64,000 bases of DNA from OFTM10 sp964344055 (GTDB taxonomy: Bacteria; Actinomycetota; Acidimicrobiia; Acidimicrobiales; Aldehydirespiratoraceae), in NCBI GenBank assembly GCA_964344055.1, contig CAYFLT010000005.1:62001-126000 (forward strand), written 5' to 3'. The position numbers and the translations under genes were made by a program. Numbering within the stretch: the first letter of the stretch is position 1; the number at the start of each line of letters is the position of its first letter. The notes beneath the pieces are model-generated. The model was not told the origin of the DNA. It saw only the letters and a program-made list of their open reading frames with translations, and made no database searches. This document shows positions 27,114 through 35,993 of this stretch, piece after piece.

Positions 27114-28505
27114 ATGTCTTCCGTCGCGTCCGACACGTCAGCCAACGTCGCACTCGCCCAGCAGGCCGATCGCCATCTCTGGGGTCACTTCTCCTCCCTC
27201 GGGAGAAGTGTCGATGGCATGCCGATCATCGAGCGGGGCGAAGGTTGTTACGTCTGGGACAACCACGGCAATCGCTACCTCGACGGCCTCGCCGGGCTCT
27301 ACACGACCCAGGCCGGCTATGGCCGGTTGGAGCTGGCCAAGGCGGCCGGTGCCCAGGCCGAGGAGCTCGGCTTCTTCCCGATCTGGACCTACGCCCACCC
27401 CAAGGCGGTCGAGCTGGCGGCCCGCCTCGCCGAACTGTCGCCCGGCGATCTGAACCGCATCTTCTTCACCAGCGGCGGCTCCGAGGCCGTGGAGTCGGCG
27501 TGGAAGCTGGCCCGTCAGTACTTCAAGCTCAAGGGTGAGCCGCTCCGCACCAAGGTGATCTCACGAGACCTCAGCTACCACGGCACCACCATGGGCGCCC
27601 TCTCCATCACCGGTCTCGCCGCGGTGAAGGGACCCTTCGAACCCCTGGTTCCCGGCGCGATCAAGGTGACCAACACGAACATGTATCGGCGCCCCGACTG
27701 GGTGACCGACGACTCCTACTACGCCGAGGAGATCGAGCAGGCCATCCTGCGAGCTGGGCCCGAGAGCGTGGCGGCGGTGTTCCTCGAACCCGTCCAGAAC
27801 GCCGGCGGCTGCTTCGTTCCGCCCGACGGCTACTTCCAGCGGGTCCGCGAGATCTGCGACACCCACGGCGTCCTGCTCGTCTCCGACGAGGTGATCTGTG
27901 CCTACGGCCGCCTCGGCCACTGGTTCGGCAGCCAGCGCCTCGACTACCAGCCCGACATCATCACCAGCGCCAAGGGCCTCACCTCCGGGTACGCACCGCT
28001 CGGGGCGATGCTGGTGAGCGACCGGATCGCCGAACCCTTTGCCGACACCGACGAACAGTTCCTCCACGGCTACACCTTCGCCGGTCATCCGGTGAGCTGC
28101 GCGGTTGCCCTCGCCAACCTCGACCTCTTCGAGTCCGACAACCTGCTGGGCAACGTGCTCGGCAACCAGGACGCCTTCCGGGCCGCCCTCGACGATCTGT
28201 TGGACCTCCCGATCGTCGGCGACGTACGTGGCATGGGCTACTTCTACGGCATCGAGCTGGTGAAGGACCGTGACTCCAAGGCCACCTTCGACGCCGACGA
28301 GACGCATCACCTGATCCGTTCCTTCCTGTCGCTTCGGCTCGCCGAGCTGGGCCTGATCTGTCGGGCCGACTCCCGCGGCGAGCCGGTCATCCAGCTCTCG
28401 CCGCCGCTCATCGCCGGTCCCGAACACTTCGAGGAGATGAACGGGATCCTCCGCCGGGCCCTCACCGAGGCCATGGCCGAGATAGACAAGCGCTCGGGGA
28501 CATGA
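27114..28505 (+). CDS. class III omega-aminotransferase
   Basis: A 463-aa PLP-dependent fold-type I transaminase. FFTSGGSEAVESAWKLAR binds the PLP phosphate, LVSDEVICAYGR holds the ring-contacting Asp, and Lys287 in SAKGLTSGY forms the Schiff base. This class takes the terminal amino group of polyamines, beta-alanine, GABA or similar amines. A GGGGG ribosome-binding site precedes the ATG. First gene of an operon with a Lrp/AsnC regulator and a PotABCD importer, so it probably acts on an imported amine or its breakdown product. Confidence 0.92.
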   Translation: MSSVASDTSANVALAQQADRHLWGHFSSLGRSVDGMPIIERGEGCYVWDNHGNRYLDGLAGLYTTQAGYGRLELAKAAGAQAEELGFFPIWTYAHPKAVELAARLAELSPGDLNRIFFTSGGSEAVESAWKLARQYFKLKGEPLRTKVISRDLSYHGTTMGALSITGLAAVKGPFEPLVPGAIKVTNTNMYRRPDWVTDDSYYAEEIEQAILRAGPESVAAVFLEPVQNAGGCFVPPDGYFQRVREICDTHGVLLVSDEVICAYGRLGHWFGSQRLDYQPDIITSAKGLTSGYAPLGAMLVSDRIAEPFADTDEQFLHGYTFAGHPVSCAVALANLDLFESDNLLGNVLGNQDAFRAALDDLLDLPIVGDVRGMGYFYGIELVKDRDSKATFDADETHHLIRSFLSLRLAELGLICRADSRGEPVIQLSPPLIAGPEHFEEMNGILRRALTEAMAEIDKRSGT

Positions 28506-28506
28506 C

Positions 28507-28962
28507 GTGAGCATTCGGCAGGACCTCGACGAGATCGACAAGGCGCTCATCCGTGAGCTCCAGGTCGACGGACGGGCGGCCTACAGCCAGCTCGCCAAGC
28601 TCGTCGGAATGTCGGAGGCCGCTGTCCGTCAGCGGGTGAACCGGCTCCAGGACCGCGGGGTGATCCAGATCGTCGCGGTGACCGACCCGACCACGCTGGG
28701 CTATGCCCTGATGGCGATGGTGGGCGTCAAGATCGCCGAAGACGTCGGGACAGTGGCCGAGAAGATCAGCCAGATCCCGTCGGTGGACTACACCGTGATC
28801 ACCACCGGCCGCTTCGACGTTCTGGCCGAGGTGGTGTGTACGGACTCCGCCCACCTTCTCGAAGTCCGCGACCAAGTACGGGGCGTCTCTGGCGTACTCG
28901 ACGTCGAGGTGATGACGTACCTGCGCATGGTGCAGCAGAATTACGACTGGGGGACGATGTGA
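28507..28962 (+). CDS. Lrp/AsnC-family transcriptional regulator
   Basis: A 151-aa regulator with an N-terminal winged helix (LDEIDKALIRELQVDGRAAYSQLAKLVGMSEAAVRQRVNRL) and a C-terminal RAM ligand-binding domain (TGRFDVLAEVVC). It starts one base after the transaminase stop and its own stop overlaps the potA-like start. These regulators sense amino acids or amines. It is the natural candidate to bind the palindrome at 27049-27063 and control both divergent operons. Confidence 0.92.
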   Translation: MSIRQDLDEIDKALIRELQVDGRAAYSQLAKLVGMSEAAVRQRVNRLQDRGVIQIVAVTDPTTLGYALMAMVGVKIAEDVGTVAEKISQIPSVDYTVITTGRFDVLAEVVCTDSAHLLEVRDQVRGVSGVLDVEVMTYLRMVQQNYDWGTM

Positions 28963-30029
28963 CCACACCAGCGGTCGAGCTCACGGGAATCACGAAGCGC
29001 TTCGACGAGGTCGTCGCGGTCGACGACATCGACCTCGAGATCGCCGACGGCGAGTTCTTCGCCATGCTCGGACCATCGGGGTGCGGCAAGACCACCACGC
29101 TTCGGATGGTGGCCGGCCTCGACTTCCCGACCGAGGGCAGCCTCAAGATCTTCGGCGACGAGGTCGGCACCCTCCCGCCCAACAAGAGACCGGTCAACAC
29201 GGTGTTCCAGAACTACGCCCTGTTCCCGCACATGACCGTCACCGACAACGTGGCCTTCGGGCTCAAGATGCAAGGTGTCGACAAGAGCTCCGCAGCCGCC
29301 CAGGCCAAGGAGATGATCGACCTCGTGCAGCTCGGCGGCATGGAAGGGCGCAAGCCTTCTCAGATGTCGGGTGGTCAGCAGCAGCGGGTGGCCCTCGCCC
29401 GGGCCCTCGTGAACCACCCGAAGGTTCTCTTGCTCGACGAGCCACTCGGCGCGCTCGACCTCAAGCTCCGCCAGGAGATGCAGGGCGAGCTCAAGAAGCT
29501 CCAACGGGAGCTCGGCATCAGCTTCGTCTTCGTCACCCACGACCAGGAAGAAGCGCTCACCATGAGCGACCGGATCGCGGTGATGGACGAGGGCAAGCTG
29601 CTCCAGGTCGGCTCACCCGAAGACATCTACGAACACCCCGTCAACCGCTTCGTCGCCGACTTCATCGGCCAGACCAACCTGCTCGAGGGCACCGTCGAAG
29701 ACGCCACCACGGTGTGCCTCGCCAACGGCGCCCGGGTCCGCGCCGAGTCCAGCCACGGCACCGGGGCGAAGGTCGCGCTGAGCCTCCGTCCCGAGCGGGC
29801 CCACCTCGCCGCCCGAGGTAGTGTCGCCAGCGGCGACGGCACGTCCGTCGACGGTGTCATCGACCGGATGACCTACCTCGGCAACGCCCGCGTCTACACC
29901 GTCCGACTCGACTGGATGGAGGTCGAGGTCCGCGAAGAGAACCTCCCGGGTTCGGTGGTCTATGAGCCCGGGACCGAGATCACGGTCAGTTGGGACCCTG
30001 GGGCGGCATGGGTGGTGGCCGACTCGTGA
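28959..30029 (+). CDS. potA: polyamine-type ABC importer ATPase (PotA-like)
   Basis: A 356-aa ATPase with Walker A GPSGCGKTT, Q-loop TVFQNYALFPHM, signature MSGGQQQRVALARAL, Walker B VLLLDEPLGALD and the switch His in FVTHDQEEALTM. A C-terminal TOBE regulatory domain follows (LRPERAHLAARGS). The GTG start at 28959 overlaps the regulator stop (GTGA). The overall similarity is to spermidine/putrescine importers, but the family also carries other amines and betaines. Confidence 0.92.
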   Translation: MTTPAVELTGITKRFDEVVAVDDIDLEIADGEFFAMLGPSGCGKTTTLRMVAGLDFPTEGSLKIFGDEVGTLPPNKRPVNTVFQNYALFPHMTVTDNVAFGLKMQGVDKSSAAAQAKEMIDLVQLGGMEGRKPSQMSGGQQQRVALARALVNHPKVLLLDEPLGALDLKLRQEMQGELKKLQRELGISFVFVTHDQEEALTMSDRIAVMDEGKLLQVGSPEDIYEHPVNRFVADFIGQTNLLEGTVEDATTVCLANGARVRAESSHGTGAKVALSLRPERAHLAARGSVASGDGTSVDGVIDRMTYLGNARVYTVRLDWMEVEVREENLPGSVVYEPGTEITVSWDPGAAWVVADS

Positions 30030-30931
30030 CCGTGGTCGAAACGCCCATCGAGCCCGACGTCGCCGAGGCGACCCCGGAGTTCGAAGCGGCGGCCGCTCGC
30101 CACGATCGACGGCGTGGCTTCCTGATGGCCGTGCCGGCCTACGCCTACCTCATCTTGTTCTTCGCGATCCCTCTGGTGATCGTCGTCGTCTATTCGTTCG
30201 CAACGAGGAACCGATTCGGCGGTACCGATCTCTCCGGCTGGAACCTCGATTCCTACCAGAAGCTCGGCGAGCCGATCGTCCGCGACATCCTCTTCCGGTC
30301 GGTGTGGTTGGCCCTGCTGAGCACGGTGATCTGCCTGGTGATCTCGTATCCGTTCGCCTACTTCCTCGCCACCCGCAGTCCCACCGTCCGCAACGTGATG
30401 CTCGTGTTCGTCATGATCCCGTTCTGGACCAACTTCCTCGTGCGGAACTACGCCTGGCGGGTCATCCTCGGCAACGACGGGCCGCTGACCAAGGTCACCG
30501 AGGCGATCGGTCTGGGTGAACAGGAGTTCCTCTTCACCCAAACCGCGGTCGTACTCGGTCTTGTCTACGGCTACCTCCCGTTCATGATCCTGCCGCTGTA
30601 CGCGGCCATCGAGCGGATCGATCACCGCCTTCTGGAAGCGAGCCGGGACCTCTACGCCAACAACTTCCAGTCGTTCCGCCACGTGCTGTTGCCCCTGTCC
30701 ATGCCGGGCGTCATCGCCGGCTCGATCCTCGTGTTCGTCCCGAGCCTCGGCGCATACGTCACGCCCGAGATCCTCGGCGGGGCGAAGACCACCCTGCTCG
30801 GCAGCTACATCGTCACCCAGTTCCTCACCGCCAGGAACTGGCCCTTCGGTGCGGCCCTGTCGTTCGTCCTGATGGCCGTGATGCTCACCGCCACGATCGT
30901 CTACTTCCGCAAGGGAGGTCGGACCCTGTGA
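30026..30931 (+). CDS. potB: polyamine-type ABC permease (PotB-like)
   Basis: A 301-aa membrane subunit with a cytosolic N-terminal extension, then YAYLILFFAIPLVIVVVYSF as the first helix and about five more. The EAA-type loop is LLEASRDLYANNFQSFRHVLLPLSMPG. I chose the GTG at 30026 because it overlaps the PotA stop as GTGA, like the other junctions of this operon; an ATG at 30008 would add six residues. Confidence 0.92.
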   Translation: MTVVETPIEPDVAEATPEFEAAAARHDRRRGFLMAVPAYAYLILFFAIPLVIVVVYSFATRNRFGGTDLSGWNLDSYQKLGEPIVRDILFRSVWLALLSTVICLVISYPFAYFLATRSPTVRNVMLVFVMIPFWTNFLVRNYAWRVILGNDGPLTKVTEAIGLGEQEFLFTQTAVVLGLVYGYLPFMILPLYAAIERIDHRLLEASRDLYANNFQSFRHVLLPLSMPGVIAGSILVFVPSLGAYVTPEILGGAKTTLLGSYIVTQFLTARNWPFGAALSFVLMAVMLTATIVYFRKGGRTL

Positions 30932-31770
30932 CTACTGGAAGCGCAGTCCAACCTCGTGGGTGGTTCAAGGCGTTGCTGCACGTCAACGGGTGGCTCGTCT
31001 ACCTGTTCTTCTACGCCCCGATCATCCTGCTGGTGGTGTTCTCGTTCAGTGCGAGTCGCAATGTCGGCGTGTGGGGTGGGTTCACCTTCGAGTGGTACGG
31101 CGAGTTCTGGGACAGTGAGAACACCCGGGACTCGCTCTGGAACTCGGTGCAGATCGCGGTCATCAGCACCCTGATCTCGGTCGTGCTCGGGACGATGGCC
31201 GCCCTGGCCCTCGAACGGTTCACCTTCCGGGGCCACAAGGTGTTCGACGCCCTGCTCTACCTGCCGATCATCATCCCCGACGTCACCATGGCCGTGATGC
31301 TGCTGCTCTTCTTCGCTGAGTTCTTCGACATCGTCAACGCGATCTTCGGCACCGATCTCCGCAAGGGCTTCAGCTCGATCGTGCTGAGCCACATCGCCTT
31401 CAACATCAGCTTCGTGTCGGTCGTGGTGCGGGCCCGTCTCGCCGGCATGGAAGCGAAACTCGAGGAGGCTGCGCTCGACCTCTACGCCACCCGCTGGCAG
31501 GCCTTCCGATACGTCACCTTCCCCCAGATCCTGCCCGGCATCCTCGGCGGTGCCCTCCTCGCCATGACCCTGTCGCTCGACGACGTGGTCATCACCCAGT
31601 TCGTGACCGGACCCGGCTGGACGACCTTGCCGGTCTTCGTGTTCGGTCTCATCCGAAAGGGCGTCACCCCGCTGATCAACGCGGTGTCGGTGGTGATGCT
31701 CGTCGGCTCGATGACGCTGGTCGTCTTGTCGCTTCTCGCGGAACGCGTTCGCAACGTCGGCGATGGCTGA
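30928..31770 (+). CDS. potC: polyamine-type ABC permease (PotC-like)
   Basis: The second membrane subunit, 280 aa, with six hydrophobic segments and the docking loop LEEAALDLYATRWQAFRYVTFPQILPG. The segment LSLDDVVITQFVTGPGW is characteristic of PotC. Its GTG start overlaps the PotB stop by 4 nt. The gap to the binding-protein gene is about 48 nt. Confidence 0.93.
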   Translation: MTTGSAVQPRGWFKALLHVNGWLVYLFFYAPIILLVVFSFSASRNVGVWGGFTFEWYGEFWDSENTRDSLWNSVQIAVISTLISVVLGTMAALALERFTFRGHKVFDALLYLPIIIPDVTMAVMLLLFFAEFFDIVNAIFGTDLRKGFSSIVLSHIAFNISFVSVVVRARLAGMEAKLEEAALDLYATRWQAFRYVTFPQILPGILGGALLAMTLSLDDVVITQFVTGPGWTTLPVFVFGLIRKGVTPLINAVSVVMLVGSMTLVVLSLLAERVRNVGDG

Positions 31771-31818
31771 CGCAGAGTACCTTTGGCCGATCCGGCCCCT
31801 GGAAGGGAGAAACCCACA

Positions 31819-32931
31819 ATGAAGAATGCACCCTGGTTCCGGCTCCTGGCCGGACTGTTCGGCTTCGCCCTGCTCGCTACGGCGTGCGGTGGTGACGACG
31901 GCGATTCCGCCGACGGGGGAGCCGAATGCGAAGTCGGAGAGGTCGACGGCGACCTCGCCCTGTACAACTGGGCCGAGTACCTCGACGAGGAGCAGCTCGC
32001 CGAGTTCGCGGACGAGTACGGCATCTCGGCCACGATGGACAGCTACGACTCGAACGAAGCCATGCAGCCGATCGTGTCGGCCGGCGACAGCGGCTACGAC
32101 GTGATCGTGCCTTCGGACTACATGGTCTCGGTGATGATCGCAGCCGGCTCGCTCATGCCGCTCAACTTCGACCTCATCCCGAACGCCGAGAACCTCTCGG
32201 AGGACTTCACCAACCTGTACTACGACCCCGAAGGCGAGTACTCCCTGCCGTACCAGTGGGGCACCACCGGTATTGCGGTCAACACCGCGGTCGTCGGCGA
32301 CGACTTCCCACGCTCGTGGGGCATCATCTTCGACCCGGCACTCTCCGGTGAGTTCGACGGCCAGATCCAGCTCCTCAACGACCCACGCGAGACGCTGGGT
32401 GCCGCCTTGAAGTACCTGGGCCACTCGATGAACACCACCGACGAGGGCGAGCTCAACGAGGCGCGGGATCTGGTGCGCGACACCGCCAGTCGCCTTGCCG
32501 CCTTCAACACCGACTCGGCCGACGAGTTCCTCACCTCGGGCGAGACGGTCATCGCGCATGGCTACTCCGGCGACATGTTCGTCCAGTTCCTCGAGACCGA
32601 GAACCCAGGGGACTACGTCTACTTCGTTCCTGAGGAAGGCGGCACCCGCTGGATCGACAACTTCGCCATCGCCCACGACGCCCCGCATCCGTGCACCGCG
32701 CACACGTTCATCAACTGGATGTACGGTGCCGAACAGGGCGCGGCGTTGACGAACTGGAACTACTACAACACGCCGAACAGCGCCGCCGTGCCGCTGCTCG
32801 ACGAGGACCTGCTCGACTTCGTCAACGACCCGACAGTGCTCGCCGGCGGGGTGGACTCGCTCGAAGCGCTCGAGGACACCGGCGACTTCGAGACCAAGTA
32901 CTCCGACGCGTTCGTCGAAGCCAAGGGCTGA
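31819..32931 (+). CDS. potD: polyamine-type binding lipoprotein (PotD-like)
   Basis: A 370-aa extracellular lipoprotein with lipobox LATAC (Cys23) and a short acidic linker. The fold starts ALYNWAEYLDEEQLAEFADEYG, and YDVIVPSDYMVSVMI plus PYQWGTTGIAVN are PotD/PotF hallmarks. A GGAAGGGAG ribosome-binding site precedes the chosen ATG. It is the last gene of the operon and is followed by two hairpins. Exact ligand contacts cannot be assigned without alignment. Confidence 0.92.
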   Translation: MKNAPWFRLLAGLFGFALLATACGGDDGDSADGGAECEVGEVDGDLALYNWAEYLDEEQLAEFADEYGISATMDSYDSNEAMQPIVSAGDSGYDVIVPSDYMVSVMIAAGSLMPLNFDLIPNAENLSEDFTNLYYDPEGEYSLPYQWGTTGIAVNTAVVGDDFPRSWGIIFDPALSGEFDGQIQLLNDPRETLGAALKYLGHSMNTTDEGELNEARDLVRDTASRLAAFNTDSADEFLTSGETVIAHGYSGDMFVQFLETENPGDYVYFVPEEGGTRWIDNFAIAHDAPHPCTAHTFINWMYGAEQGAALTNWNYYNTPNSAAVPLLDEDLLDFVNDPTVLAGGVDSLEALEDTGDFETKYSDAFVEAKG

Positions 32932-32958
32932 CATCCGGGGCATTCTCGCTGCGGGATC

Positions 32959-32977
32959 GTGACACCTTCGGTGTCAC
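32959..32977. terminator. hairpin after the pot operon
   Basis: GTGACACC and GGTGTCAC form a perfect 8-bp stem with a TTC loop, 28 nt after the potD stop. No T-tract follows. Confidence 0.5.
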
Positions 32978-33000
32978 TCACCTCGCGGAGCATCTGAAGT

Positions 33001-33033
33001 GAACGGGCGGGGGCCGTGTGCCTCCGCCCGTTC
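33001..33033. terminator. second hairpin between convergent genes
   Basis: GAACGGGCGG and CCGCCCGTTC are exact 10-bp arms with a 13-nt loop, just before the end of the convergent phosphodiesterase gene. It may terminate transcription from both sides. Confidence 0.55.
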
Positions 33034-33045
33034 GCGTTCTCGCGG

Positions 33046-33834
33046 CTAGCCGATCAGGGATCGGCCTTCCCAGTGGGGTGACGGGTCGAATCCGCCCATG
33101 GTGGCCACGGTGGGGGCGATGTCGAGGATCGAGGCCGACTCCCAGATCGTTCCCGCGTCCACGTCCAGGTGGCGGACCACCACGAACGTCTCCAGATCGT
33201 CCGGAAGATCGGTGCCATGGACTCTGTCGTGCCCGCCGTGATCGGTGGTGACCAGGATCGAGGCTTTCGGACCGACGGCTTCGATCAGGTGCCCGAGTAG
33301 CTCGTCGGTGCGGGTGACCATCGCCTCGTACTCCGGCGTGTCCCAGCCGTGCGCATGGCCCTCGGCATCGGGCTGGGAGAAGTAGAAGAAGACGAGGTCG
33401 TGGGAGTCGGACCGGAGCGTGGGAACCGCCAGGTCCACGAGCCGAGGATCATCGTCGGGTCCGTAGCCGGCGTCGAGGGCGACGCGCTGCTCCACCGCCT
33501 TTGGCTCGAACAGGCAGTCGAGCGGCAACCAGTTGAGAAAGAGCGCGGTACGGCGTCCCGCTGCTCGCCCCACCGACAGGACCGACGGTGCTTCCGTGGC
33601 CGGCGGAACCGGCGTGTTGTCGACCGTGCCGTGGGTGGCGACCGAGACACCCCGGACCATCGAGGCGTGGGCCGGAAGGGTGATGGTGGGCGACACCGAC
33701 CGGGCCGAGAAGCACGAGGCACCCTGGTCCGCGAGTGCGGTGAGTACCGGCATCGTCTGCCGGTTGATCGAACGGGGAGCCAGACCATCGATCGAGACCA
33801 GCAGGACGGGCTCGGCACCACGGGGATCGTTCAT
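33046..33834 (-). CDS. alkaline-phosphatase-superfamily phosphodiesterase (NPP type)
   Basis: A 262-aa hydrolase of the type I phosphodiesterase/nucleotide pyrophosphatase group. LLVSIDGLAPRSI gives the first metal-binding Asp, SVSPTITLPAHASMVRGV holds the Thr nucleophile and ILVTTDHGGHDRVHG the Asp-His metal ligands. There is no signal peptide, so it is probably cytoplasmic. It is shorter than eukaryotic NPPs but typical of bacterial family members. The substrate is unknown. Confidence 0.85.
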   Translation of the reverse strand: MNDPRGAEPVLLVSIDGLAPRSINRQTMPVLTALADQGASCFSARSVSPTITLPAHASMVRGVSVATHGTVDNTPVPPATEAPSVLSVGRAAGRRTALFLNWLPLDCLFEPKAVEQRVALDAGYGPDDDPRLVDLAVPTLRSDSHDLVFFYFSQPDAEGHAHGWDTPEYEAMVTRTDELLGHLIEAVGPKASILVTTDHGGHDRVHGTDLPDDLETFVVVRHLDVDAGTIWESASILDIAPTVATMGGFDPSPHWEGRSLIG

Positions 33835-33888
33835 CCGCGCACACTAGGCACGGCGGAGTCCGTGGGCGGCGACCCGGCGAACGCCCCG

Positions 33889-33929
33889 TGAGACACCGGG
33901 CCCCGTCGCCACTGTCTCACTGGTAGACA
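33889..33929. promoter_or_regulatory. nested inverted repeats before the racemase-like gene
   Basis: TGAGACA (33889-33895) and TGTCTCA (33913-33919) are exact inverted copies 17 nt apart. An overlapping imperfect repeat GTCT...AGAC (33915-33929) runs up to the start codon. They lie in a 102-nt divergent intergenic space and could be regulator sites. Confidence 0.35.
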
Positions 33930-33936
33930 GGGGGTG

Positions 33937-34983
33937 ATGGAGGGGTTCGGGGTCGACCGTGATGACGGGATCCTCGTGGTGAGCTGCCATGCCGAGGGTG
34001 AGGTCGGCGACGTGATCGTGGGTGGTGTGGCACCGCCCCCGGGAGCCACCCTCTGGGAACAGTCCCGATGGATCGCACGTGATGAAGGGCTCCGGAACCT
34101 GATCCTGAACGAGCCGCGCGGCGGCGTGTTCCGGCATGTGAACCTCCTCGTACCCCCGGTCGACGACCGGGCTGTGGCCGGATTCATCATCATGGAACCG
34201 ACCCACACGCCGCCGATGTCGGGGTCGAATTCGATCTGTGTCGCCACCGTTCTCCTGGAAACCGGTCGAGTGCCGATGTCGGAGCCGACGACCCGATTCA
34301 CCATGGAAGCGCCGGGTGGGCTGGTCGAGGTGGAGGCCGGCTGCCGGAATGGCAAGGCTGAGTGGATCCGGGTGACGAACGTCGCCTCGTTCGTCCACCG
34401 CCTCGATGCGACCATCGACGTGCCGGGCATCGGACCACTGCGGGTCGACACCGCCTACGGCGGCGACAGTTTCGTGATGGTCGATGCGGCCGACCTCGGT
34501 GTCGAAGTCGAACCGTCCTCAGCTCGGGACCTGATGGAGGTGGGGCTTCGGGTGACCGAAGCAGCGAACGCTCAGCTGGGATTCGAACACCCGGCCAACC
34601 CCGATTGGCACCACATCTCGTTCTGCCAGATCGCCGGTCCCCGTGTTCGCACCCGAGGGGGCCATCTCACCATGCGCAACACGTCGGTCATCGACCCGGG
34701 AAAGCTCGACCGCTCACCGACTGGCACGGGAGTGTCGGCGCGCATGGCAGTGCTCCACGCCCGCGGTGAGATGGAGGTGGGTGATCGGCTGGTGATGAGA
34801 TCGGTGATCGATTCGGAGTTCGTCGGCGAGATCGTCGGAACGACGAGAGTCGGTGACGTGGCGGCCATCCGTCCGACCGTGGCGGGCCGGGCCTGGATCA
34901 CCGGCACCCACACCCACTGGGTCGATCCCGCCGATCCCTGGCCGGAGGGGTACCGGGTCGGCGACACTTGGCCCGGGGCATGA
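33937..34983 (+). CDS. proline racemase superfamily protein with Ser/Thr at both catalytic positions
   Basis: A 348-aa protein of the proline racemase / hydroxyproline epimerase / trans-3-hydroxyproline dehydratase superfamily. The first catalytic position, usually Cys in MCGH, is Ser95 in MSGSNSICVATVLLETG. The second, Cys in DRSPCGTG of racemases, is Thr262 in DRSPTGTGVSARMA. Characterised dehydratases pair Cys with Thr and some epimerases pair Ser with Cys, so Ser/Thr is unusual and the reaction is uncertain. It follows the amine importer operon, which fits modified-proline or betaine catabolism. An in-frame GTG one codon upstream is an alternative start. Confidence 0.85.
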   Translation: MEGFGVDRDDGILVVSCHAEGEVGDVIVGGVAPPPGATLWEQSRWIARDEGLRNLILNEPRGGVFRHVNLLVPPVDDRAVAGFIIMEPTHTPPMSGSNSICVATVLLETGRVPMSEPTTRFTMEAPGGLVEVEAGCRNGKAEWIRVTNVASFVHRLDATIDVPGIGPLRVDTAYGGDSFVMVDAADLGVEVEPSSARDLMEVGLRVTEAANAQLGFEHPANPDWHHISFCQIAGPRVRTRGGHLTMRNTSVIDPGKLDRSPTGTGVSARMAVLHARGEMEVGDRLVMRSVIDSEFVGEIVGTTRVGDVAAIRPTVAGRAWITGTHTHWVDPADPWPEGYRVGDTWPGA

Positions 34984-35005
34984 TCGTCGTGTCACACTCC
35001 CGCCC

Positions 35006-35990
35006 ATGACATCGCCGGCTCCCACCCCGTCCGCCCACCAGACCCGTCCCTTCCGGTTCGGTCTGCAGCTGCACTCGCCGATCGANNNNNNNNNNGGGGA
35101 TGAGCTGGATCGACTCGGCCAAGTTCGCGGAGTCGCAGGGGTTCGACTCCATACTGCTCCCGGATCACTTCCACCATCAGTACGGCCCCTTGACGGCCAT
35201 CGCCGCTGCGGCCACAGCCACCACCGCGCTGAAAGTCGGCGTGCTGGTGTTCGGCAACGACTACCGGCACCCGGTGGTGCTCGCAAAGGAGATCGCCACC
35301 CTCGATCAGATCGCCGAGGGGCGGGTGGAGTTCGGGCTCGGTGCGGGATGGATGCGGACCGACTACGAGCAGTCGGGCATGGCCTACGACCGGCCTGGGG
35401 TGCGAATCGACCGGATGCTGGAGAGTCTGCAGATCATCCGGAGTTGCTGGGCGGGGGAGCCCTTCGACTTCCAGGGCGAGTACTACACGATCACCGGCCA
35501 CACCGGTCACCCGGCTCCTCATCGGGAGGGCGGCCCACCGGTGATCATCGGCGGTGGTGGGCCCCGCATGCTGGGACTCGCTGCGCAGCACGCCGACATC
35601 ATCGGGGTGACCGCGAACCTGCGGTCGGGCGAGGTGGGCGTCGATGCGATCGCCGATTCGATGCCCGACGCCTACGACTCCAAGCTCGGCCGCGTGCGTG
35701 AGGTGGCGGGAGCGAGCCTGGCCGACAAGGACCTCAGCTCGCTGACCATGAGCGCCACCGTGACCGACGATCGGGAAGGGACCATGGCTGCTTTCGCCGA
35801 GTTGTTCGGCGCCAGTGTGGACGACCTTTCCCAGTCGCCTGCCGTTCTGATCGGCTCGACCACAGAGATCAGTCAGAGCCTCCGCGACCGACGCGAGCGG
35901 TGGGGCTTCAACTACGTGGTGGTGCAACAGGATGGGGGCGAAGGGCTGGAGGCGTTCAGCGAGGTGATCGCCGAACTCGCCGGCACCTGA
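35006..35990 (+). CDS. LLM-class F420-type oxidoreductase (gap near N-terminus)
   Basis: A luciferase-like monooxygenase-fold protein of the F420-dependent group. Recognisable pieces are FRFGLQL at the N-terminus, GFDSILLPDHFHH, EIATLDQIAEGRVEFGLGAGW and PPVIIGGGGPRMLGLAA. A 10-N gap at 35086-35095 shifts the frame after residue 27, so a short segment is missing or mis-sized. The ATG at 35006 is in frame with the first part only. F420 use is inferred from the family; the substrate is unknown. Confidence 0.85.
35086..35095. other. assembly gap (10 N) in the LLM oxidoreductase
   Basis: The frames on the two sides are incompatible with exactly 10 missing bases. No overlap of edge bases is visible. 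Confidence 0.95.
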
Positions 35991-35993
35991 TCG

